NCBI GenBank assembly: GCA_020047885.1
Contig: JAIFNF010000139.1
Location: 1-7,209, forward strand
DNA: 7,209 nucleotides
Origin: Gammaproteobacteria bacterium
Lineage (GTDB): Bacteria > Pseudomonadota > Gammaproteobacteria > Competibacterales > Competibacteraceae
Direction: 5' to 3'
The number at the start of each line of letters is the position of its first letter. Positions within the stretch are counted from its first letter, which is position 1. The position numbers and the translations under genes were made by a program. Positions 1-4,299 of this stretch are shown one piece after another. A model generated the notes under the pieces. The model was not told the origin of the DNA and ran no database searches. It was given only the letters and a program-made list of their open reading frames with translations.

Positions 1-1436
1 CTGGCGAACTCCTGACGCTCCTCTGGTGTAGACGCCACCGGGGTCAATGGTTCGCTGGCGGGTTCGGTCGCTGGCGGTGCAATCACGGGTTGGGAATCGC
101 TGAGGGCATCCTCCAATGCTCGCGCCGGCGCTTCCACCGCTGCCGGTTTTGGCAGCGCCGGAAGACCAGGTAATGCGCTGGAATCAGCCACCGGCGGCAA
201 GGTTTGAGACGATGCGGTACCCTGAACTTCAGGTGCAACTGCTGACAGGGGGAGTGAGTCTGTAGCGACTGAATGTGGAGTCAATGGTGTCTGGGGAATC
301 GGTTCCGCTGGTGGAGACGGAATTGTTGGAGTGGCAAGCGCCTGCGGCGTTGATGGCGTCAACACGGCGTCCGTTCCGGTCGGTAATGAACATTGACTCT
401 GTTGTTGCGCCAGATCCGTCAACCGTTGTTCGAGCCGGAGGCGTAACTCCCGTTCAACTTGCCGAGCCTCGGTTAAAGCACCATCCAGCGCAGCGTCCGG
501 TGTCAGTGAGGCGGCTTCGCCGGACAACACCGGTGTAGAACTCCGGGTCATGCTCCAGAAAACAGCTCCAAGCGCCAGCAAGAGGGCAAATACCGCCACA
601 CTCCAGAAATACCGTGAACCGACCACCACATAACGCAGCGCCGAAGGCGGATTTTCCACCACGGGCGATGGACGGGCTTCATCAGGCGGCGGCGATGTTT
701 CCGCACCCGACAGCGCTTCGGGTTCAACCGGCTTGGCCAGCAGCGTTGCCAGCGGTTCCGCAGACGCTTGAGGCGGCAGCTCAGGCGGTAAATCAGGCAA
801 CGGTTCGGAAGGCGCAGTCGGTGGCGCTGGCTCGGCAGCAGGTTCGGGGGCGGGTGGTGATTCACTGGTCGCTATTGGGCGCAGGGTCGTGGCTTCCCAT
901 TCGGGAATCATGATGTCCGGGATCACTCGCTCAGACGGCGACTCCGATGCAAATATCCCTCGGACGGAGACTCCCGAATCGGCCCACTGACGATCCGGCG
1001 AAAACCCCCAGTGCGCAACCACCGGTCGACCGGCAACGAGGAAAATCTCGTTTTCGGTCGGTGGACTCAGCACGGCCTTGAGGATCGCGCCGAGTTGGAT
1101 ACGCTGCATATCGCCGGAAGCGATATAGCGCTCGGCCATGGTTCGTCCACGCTCCAACAGGGCGTGCATCCGGTCGAGAATCGGCTGACGTTCGGCCTCT
1201 GGCCAATCACTCAACACGACCGGTGGTTGATCCGGCTCCCCCTCGGTATACCAGTCAATGCGGTTGTGGGCGCGGTCCACGACCGGTTCCGCCAGTAAAT
1301 CTGCGGTATCTGATCCCAGTTCGCTGGCCAGCACCGCCCGGATTTGCGGGTACAGCGCATACAGCGGTTGACCGAATCCACCGCGCTCCCGCACCCCATC
1401 CAGGGAAACGCTGCTAAGAAGAATTTGCTCCCTCAT
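1..1436 (-). CDS. SrfA-family membrane protein, C-terminus cut by left window edge
   Basis: The frame is open from the ATG at 1436 to base 1 (478 codons, no stop or frameshift), so the gene continues off the left edge. N-terminal domain about residues 1-180: it contains RIDWYTEGEPD (59-69) and IFLVAGRPVVAHWGF (131-145), which match my memory of enterobacterial SrfA (R-[IV]-DWYAP and a V-Y-L-V-G-G-K-P-V-I-T-F-W-G-F stretch). Then come a Pro/Glu/Ala-rich linker (about 180-265), one membrane helix (about 276-296), a charged amphipathic stretch that may be a coiled coil (about 313-347), and a second Pro/Ser/Thr-rich region to the edge. Positive residues before the helix suggest a cytoplasmic N-terminus and periplasmic C-terminus. 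The start at 1436 has GAGG 10 nt upstream (1447-1450); an in-frame ATG at 1445 is too close to that SD but would add only three residues. It lies 30 nt after the TAXI gene, in the same operon. SrfA normally precedes srfB and srfC; its molecular role is unknown. The family call is recall-based and moderately confident. Confidence 0.7.
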   Translation of the reverse strand, partial: MREQILLSSVSLDGVRERGGFGQPLYALYPQIRAVLASELGSDTADLLAEPVVDRAHNRIDWYTEGEPDQPPVVLSDWPEAERQPILDRMHALLERGRTMAERYIASGDMQRIQLGAILKAVLSPPTENEIFLVAGRPVVAHWGFSPDRQWADSGVSVRGIFASESPSERVIPDIMIPEWEATTLRPIATSESPPAPEPAAEPAPPTAPSEPLPDLPPELPPQASAEPLATLLAKPVEPEALSGAETSPPPDEARPSPVVENPPSALRYVVVGSRYFWSVAVFALLLALGAVFWSMTRSSTPVLSGEAASLTPDAALDGALTEARQVERELRLRLEQRLTDLAQQQSQCSLPTGTDAVLTPSTPQALATPTIPSPPAEPIPQTPLTPHSVATDSLPLSAVAPEVQGTASSQTLPPVADSSALPGLPALPKPAAVEAPARALEDALSDSQPVIAPPATEPASEPLTPVASTPEERQEFA

Positions 1437-1466
1437 GGCCGCCATGCCTCATAATATTGTTGATAT

Positions 1467-2519
1467 TCAAGCTGCTGGAATCTTCCGAATCGGCCATTCC
1501 TGCTGATTCAGTAGCATTTTCTCCAGTTCACGGGTCAGATCGACGTTTGCCCCGCCGGGCTTTTTGACCTCACGGCGCGAGCAGGAATCCAGCGGCCAGA
1601 TGCCGACTTTTTCATCCAGATTAACTTCTTTCCATTTAGCGTGACCGGTTTGACGGAGTTGATCGAGGTTGGCACGGATTGCCTGGCCGAGTTGTGCTAA
1701 CCGTTGGCAACGCTGGACGAAATAGGGCGTCTTTTTACCGGAAAAATCAAAGCTCATCAGCACTGCCTTAACCGTAATCGTTGATGCGTCTTCGGTCAGC
1801 CAGTCGTAATCTTTTTTACTAATCAGGGTCGGCTGGTACTCGCGCAACATCCGGGGATCATCGAGCGGTACGAAATGGACGTTCGCCAGCATCGCGGCAA
1901 ACTCCGGACGGGTAATCAGATTGCCTACCTTGGTAAACAGACTGACCGGCTTGCCCGCTACATAGAACATGGCGTCGGCTTCACCCTTCAATACCGCGGT
2001 GACGCCTTGCAACGGCGGCAGATTGAGCAATTCCGCCGGTTTGACGCCAGTCATCTGCAACAGGTTGGTTGCCGTCAGCCAGCTCCCACTACCCGGTTCG
2101 CCCACCGCCACCCGCTTGCCCTGCAGGTCATTGAAGGATCGAATCGCCTTGCTGGCAAACAAATGCACTTCTTCATTATAGAACGGAAAAATCAACCGTA
2201 GCCGTTCAGCGACTTGGCGCATTTCCGGACTCTCGGAGCGGCTGAGAAACCCCAGCACGTCGGATTGTACGATACCCAGAGCCGCATTTTCCTTGCTGTT
2301 CATGCGCTTGATATTGTCGATGGAACCTTGGGAATCCTTGACCAGGATGTCCAGACCGACCGGTTTAGCGATGCCGGCTATGTCGTTGCCAAACTGAATA
2401 TAGGTGCCGGTTCGGGAGCCGGTGACCATACCGATCTGTTCGGCGTTGGCGTCTTCAGCGAAAGCCGGGCCAGCCAACCCCATCAGGAAGAACAGACTGC
2501 CGATCAGCAAACGATTCAT
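1467..2519 (-). CDS. TAXI-family TRAP-type solute-binding protein, secreted
   Basis: A 350-aa periplasmic binding protein of the TAXI (TRAP-associated extracytoplasmic immunogenic) family. Signal peptide: MNRLL, a hydrophobic core, and a likely cut after AFA at residue 21. Family signs: GSRTGTYIQFGNDIA (34-48), the SDVLGF region (86-91), VGEPGSGSWLTATNLL (139-154) and the ADAMFYVAGKP block (181-191). Two cysteines (about 271 and 313) in the C-terminal part could form a disulfide. Start choice: the frame extends to a TTG at 2546 that overlaps the previous gene's stop, but the ATG at 2519 has GGAG 7 nt upstream (2527-2530) and begins a clean signal peptide, so I use the ATG. Family members normally feed a TRAP permease (DctQ/DctM type, often fused); none is present here and the flanking genes are not transporters. 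The ligand cannot be told from sequence. The tail after about residue 310 (Lys/Arg/Glu-rich) seems to exceed the usual family end of about 320 residues. Role in this operon is unknown: a sensor, or part of an envelope complex, is possible. Confidence 0.87.
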   Translation of the reverse strand: MNRLLIGSLFFLMGLAGPAFAEDANAEQIGMVTGSRTGTYIQFGNDIAGIAKPVGLDILVKDSQGSIDNIKRMNSKENAALGIVQSDVLGFLSRSESPEMRQVAERLRLIFPFYNEEVHLFASKAIRSFNDLQGKRVAVGEPGSGSWLTATNLLQMTGVKPAELLNLPPLQGVTAVLKGEADAMFYVAGKPVSLFTKVGNLITRPEFAAMLANVHFVPLDDPRMLREYQPTLISKKDYDWLTEDASTITVKAVLMSFDFSGKKTPYFVQRCQRLAQLGQAIRANLDQLRQTGHAKWKEVNLDEKVGIWPLDSCSRREVKKPGGANVDLTRELEKMLLNQQEWPIRKIPAA

Positions 2520-2526
2520 GGGAAAA

Positions 2527-2530
2527 CTCC
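2527..2530 (-). promoter_or_regulatory. Shine-Dalgarno site fixing the TAXI protein start
   Basis: GGAG on the minus strand, 7 nt before the ATG at 2519. It supports that start over the in-frame TTG at 2546, which lies inside the stop region of the upstream gene and would add nine charged residues before the signal peptide. Confidence 0.7.
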
Positions 2531-2542
2531 GGGTACGGTTGT

Positions 2543-3775
2543 TCAACGGCGTAGACTCCTTTCCAAGTCTTGCAGCGTCGGATCAAACTGCGATTTCAAT
2601 TCATCTTCCAGATCACGTCGGGAACCGGACGGCGGCGGGGGCGTCAGCGGTGTTGGACGAACCGATTCCGGCGTCAGCCTTGGTGCGGGTTTAGGTTCGG
2701 GCGCGGGGTGCGGTTCAGCGGCTAACACCGGTTCGGGGGCGGGGCGGGGTTCGGGGGCGGGGGCAGGTTCGGGGGCGGGACGCGGTTCGGAAGCGGGACG
2801 CGGTTCGGAAGCTGGAATCGGTTTGGGCATCACGTTAGTGCGAAGGTCGCCAGGCGGTTTGGTCGGCAATCCCGACGGAACCGGATCAGGCGCATGGGCT
2901 TGGCGATTGAACCACCACCCTCCGCCGGCGACTGCCGCCGCGATGACCGCGATGGCTAGAAACCACCCGATCCAACGACTCCGTTGTGCTTTCCCGGCCA
3001 CGTCCGGCGGCGAGGGAGTCGATGTCGGTACGGACGGTCGTTCAGGAAGCGGTGGCGGTGCGGGTGGAGCCGCAATCGGCTCGGAAAGGATTTGGGGCGT
3101 GCCTGGGGGGCCGAATACCCGGACTTCACTATCAAGGGGCGTGGAAATGATCCGTCCTTCTACCCGCCGGGTGGGAGGCTCATTGAAACGATTTGGCGAA
3201 GACTCCGTCCGACGGGTTACGACCTGAGTCGGTAAGTTTTCCTCTTCCGCTTCCAGCCCCCCGCCCATCTCGGGAATCGGCATGTCGGGAATGGGCAAAT
3301 CAGCAGGATGCAATTCCGGCAACGGTGGCGGCGATACTGGCGCAGGTTGCAGAGGGGGTTGCAGCGGCGATTTGGGTGCCGCACTGACCTGCGTGCCGCT
3401 AATGATCCGCCGTTCAGCGCTTTTCAGACCGGCTTCGATGTCGAGTTCCAGCGGCCAGACAAAGGTCAGGGCGGCGGTTTCCATCAGCCCCTGGCCACGC
3501 ACCGCCAGGCGATAGGGCATGTTTTCCAACTGAAACGCCAGTTCGGGATGAATCATGAATTTCAGCGCATCGCCGCTGTACCAGACTTCTGCAGGCTGCA
3601 ACCAGCATTCCGCGCCCTGCCAGCCGCCCGGACCGAGGTGGTTGGCCGCAAAGCCGTGACGACTCAGGGCGAATTCGAAGGTTTCCAAAGTGCGTGGCAG
3701 GCCTTCCAGGGTCACAATGGCATGGCCCATCGGACGTTGTGGATCTTCGGAAACGCGGACTGACAGCATGGACAT
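2543..3775 (-). CDS. Proline-rich single-pass membrane protein of unknown family
   Basis: 410 aa; I do not recognise the family. Residues 1-115 form a compact, non-repetitive, Trp-rich region (GGWQGAECWLQPAEVWYSG at 50-68, FVWPLELDI at 105-113) that reads like a beta-rich domain. Residues 130-262 are a Pro/Glu-rich linker. One membrane helix spans about 268-288, preceded by KAQRSR, so by the positive-inside rule the N-terminus is cytoplasmic and residues from about 290 are periplasmic. The periplasmic part has hexapeptide repeats (EPRPAP type, about 317-366) and ends in a short charged helix (RRDLEDELKSQFDPTLQDLERSLRR). The layout recalls TonB-like rigid Pro spacers, but no TonB C-terminal domain is seen. 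Start: ATG at 3775 with GGAG 6 nt upstream (3782-3785); a second ATG at 3769 is possible. The frame is open further upstream to 3892, but that part crosses the promoter and the upstream gene's end. First gene of the operon; 23 nt separate its stop from the TAXI ATG. Confidence 0.85.
   Translation of the reverse strand: MSMLSVRVSEDPQRPMGHAIVTLEGLPRTLETFEFALSRHGFAANHLGPGGWQGAECWLQPAEVWYSGDALKFMIHPELAFQLENMPYRLAVRGQGLMETAALTFVWPLELDIEAGLKSAERRIISGTQVSAAPKSPLQPPLQPAPVSPPPLPELHPADLPIPDMPIPEMGGGLEAEEENLPTQVVTRRTESSPNRFNEPPTRRVEGRIISTPLDSEVRVFGPPGTPQILSEPIAAPPAPPPLPERPSVPTSTPSPPDVAGKAQRSRWIGWFLAIAVIAAAVAGGGWWFNRQAHAPDPVPSGLPTKPPGDLRTNVMPKPIPASEPRPASEPRPAPEPAPAPEPRPAPEPVLAAEPHPAPEPKPAPRLTPESVRPTPLTPPPPSGSRRDLEDELKSQFDPTLQDLERSLRR
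2694..2837 (-). repeat. 18-bp tandem repeat encoding a Pro/Glu hexapeptide
   Basis: On the plus strand GGTTC recurs at exactly 18-bp spacing at 2694, 2712, 2730, 2748, 2766, 2784 and 2802, with GGTTT at 2820, giving eight phased units. On the coding strand each unit is one hexapeptide: KPIPAS, EPRPAS, EPRPAS-type, EPRPAP, EPAPAP, EPRPAP, EPVLAA, EPHPAP, EPKPAP and similar. The middle units (about 2730-2815) are nearly identical in DNA while the edge units have diverged, as expected for recent slippage expansion. It lies in frame within the periplasmic tail of the 410-aa membrane protein, so copy-number changes would alter tail length without a frameshift. Confidence 0.9.
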
Positions 3776-3781
3776 GAGGAT

Positions 3782-3785
3782 CTCC
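3782..3785 (-). promoter_or_regulatory. Shine-Dalgarno site fixing the 410-aa protein start
   Basis: GGAG on the minus strand 6 nt before the ATG at 3775. It decides the start against the longer open frame reaching 3892. It follows the leader inverted repeat by only 8 nt, so folding of that repeat could affect access to it. Confidence 0.6.
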
Positions 3786-3793
3786 AGAAAACC

Positions 3794-3828
3794 AGGCAAA
3801 CAGTGGAAACCGAGGATTCGGTTTGCCT
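3794..3828 (-). promoter_or_regulatory. Overlapping inverted repeats in operon leader
   Basis: Two perfect inverted repeats share bases. The outer one pairs AGGCAAAC (3794-3801) with GTTTGCCT (3821-3828), an 8-bp stem. The inner one pairs AAACCGA (3807-3813) with TCGGTTT (3818-3824), a 7-bp stem with a 4-nt loop. Because 3821-3824 is used by both, the full stems exclude each other. On the minus strand the structure is followed by GG and four Ts, then the SD of the 410-aa gene. It could be an RNA switch or attenuator, an operator, or a weak terminator for the upstream pat operon; the T-run is too short for a confident terminator call. Confidence 0.4.
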
Positions 3829-3836
3829 CAGGGCTT

Positions 3837-3860
3837 ATTGTAGAATATTTCGTACCGAAA
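3837..3860 (-). promoter_or_regulatory. Probable promoter of the three-gene SrfA-type operon
   Basis: Minus-strand TACAAT (plus coordinates 3837-3842) matches the sigma-70 -10 consensus at five of six positions and lies in the only clearly AT-rich stretch between the two operons. No good -35 hexamer lies 16-18 nt upstream, so a weak or activator-dependent promoter is likely. A perfect 13-nt palindrome TTTCGGTACGAAA (3848-3860, 5-bp arms, 3-nt centre) lies within the expected -35/-10 spacer and could be an operator. Transcription would start near 3830, giving a leader of about 55 nt that is mostly the overlapping inverted repeats. Confidence 0.4.
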
Positions 3861-3888
3861 ATGAGACCGCAAGACTGCTTGAAGGGCT

Positions 3889-4287
3889 TCAACGATCCCC
3901 AGGCAATTCCTCCGCCTCAGCCTGGCTCATGGCCTCGCGCAACCGGGCGATCCGAATGGGCTTGGCGAGGGTAATCACCGAGCGGAGTCCCTTAAATTCC
4001 GCCAGCAGTTGGGCATCCCGGGCGTATTGCGGGCTGTAACCGGTGATGATAATCAACCCGGACTGATAACCCTGCTCGGTCAGCCAGACCACCAGTTCGT
4101 TGCCGTCCATCTCCGGCATGACCATATCCAGCACAATCAGCGTGGGTGGGGCTTCCAGGTAGGCCGCCTGGAAGGCGTGGCCGTTCGTCGTCACCCGCGT
4201 TTCATACCCCAAATCCGTGGCCACCCGAGCCACCATCTCGCCAAATTCCGGTTCGTCATCGACAATCAACAAGCGTTTTTCACTCAT
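3889..4287 (-). CDS. Receiver-only response regulator (CheY-like)
   Basis: 132 aa, a single REC domain with no output domain. Key residues are all present: acidic pair D10/D11 (LLIVDDE), phosphoacceptor D54 (LIVLDMVMPEMDG), switch T82 (LIIITGYS) and K109-P110 (ITLAKPI). It should therefore be phosphorylated by a histidine kinase and act by protein contact. Start: ATG at 4287, with GAGG at 4296-4299, 8 nt upstream; the open frame runs back to a TTG at 4317 inside the pat gene, which is unlikely. The SD overlaps the pat stop codon and only 10 nt separate the genes, suggesting translational coupling. The partner kinase is not in the window; the CheB-type gene at 7095 may belong to a large multidomain signalling protein, and a link is only inferred. 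The stop codon lies in the short palindrome TTGAAGCCCTTCAA (3879-3892). Confidence 0.92.
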   Translation of the reverse strand: MSEKRLLIVDDEPEFGEMVARVATDLGYETRVTTNGHAFQAAYLEAPPTLIVLDMVMPEMDGNELVVWLTEQGYQSGLIIITGYSPQYARDAQLLAEFKGLRSVITLAKPIRIARLREAMSQAEAEELPGDR

Positions 4288-4295
4288 CACTCCAT

Positions 4296-4299
4296 CCTC
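4296..4299 (-). promoter_or_regulatory. Shine-Dalgarno of response regulator overlapping pat stop
   Basis: Minus-strand GAGG shares bases with the TGA stop of pat (TGAGG), 8 nt before the ATG at 4287. Ribosomes ending pat would finish on this site, favouring coupled translation of the two proteins. Confidence 0.6.

Noticed and set aside
931..1399. Two minus-strand open frames (931-1206 and 1211-1399)
   Set aside because: They are out of frame with the continuous SrfA-type frame running from 1436 to 1, whose motifs and composition are consistent throughout.
2694..2837. Regular repeats as a CRISPR array
   Set aside because: The units are contiguous 18-bp in-frame repeats with no spacers, inside a coding gene.
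2214..3227. Plus-strand 337-codon open frame rich in Gly-Ser-Ala repeats
   Set aside because: It is antisense to the TAXI and Pro-rich genes; its repeats are the reverse reading of the 18-bp Pro/Glu repeat, and GC-rich DNA leaves such frames open by chance.
3776..3892. N-terminal extension of the 410-aa protein up to 3892
   Set aside because: The added 39 residues cross the AT-rich promoter, palindrome and leader repeats and overlap the response-regulator stop; the ATG at 3775 has a good SD.
3879..3892. TTGAAGCCCTTCAA palindrome at the response-regulator stop as a terminator
   Set aside because: The stem is short with only a 2-nt loop and no T-run follows on the minus strand.
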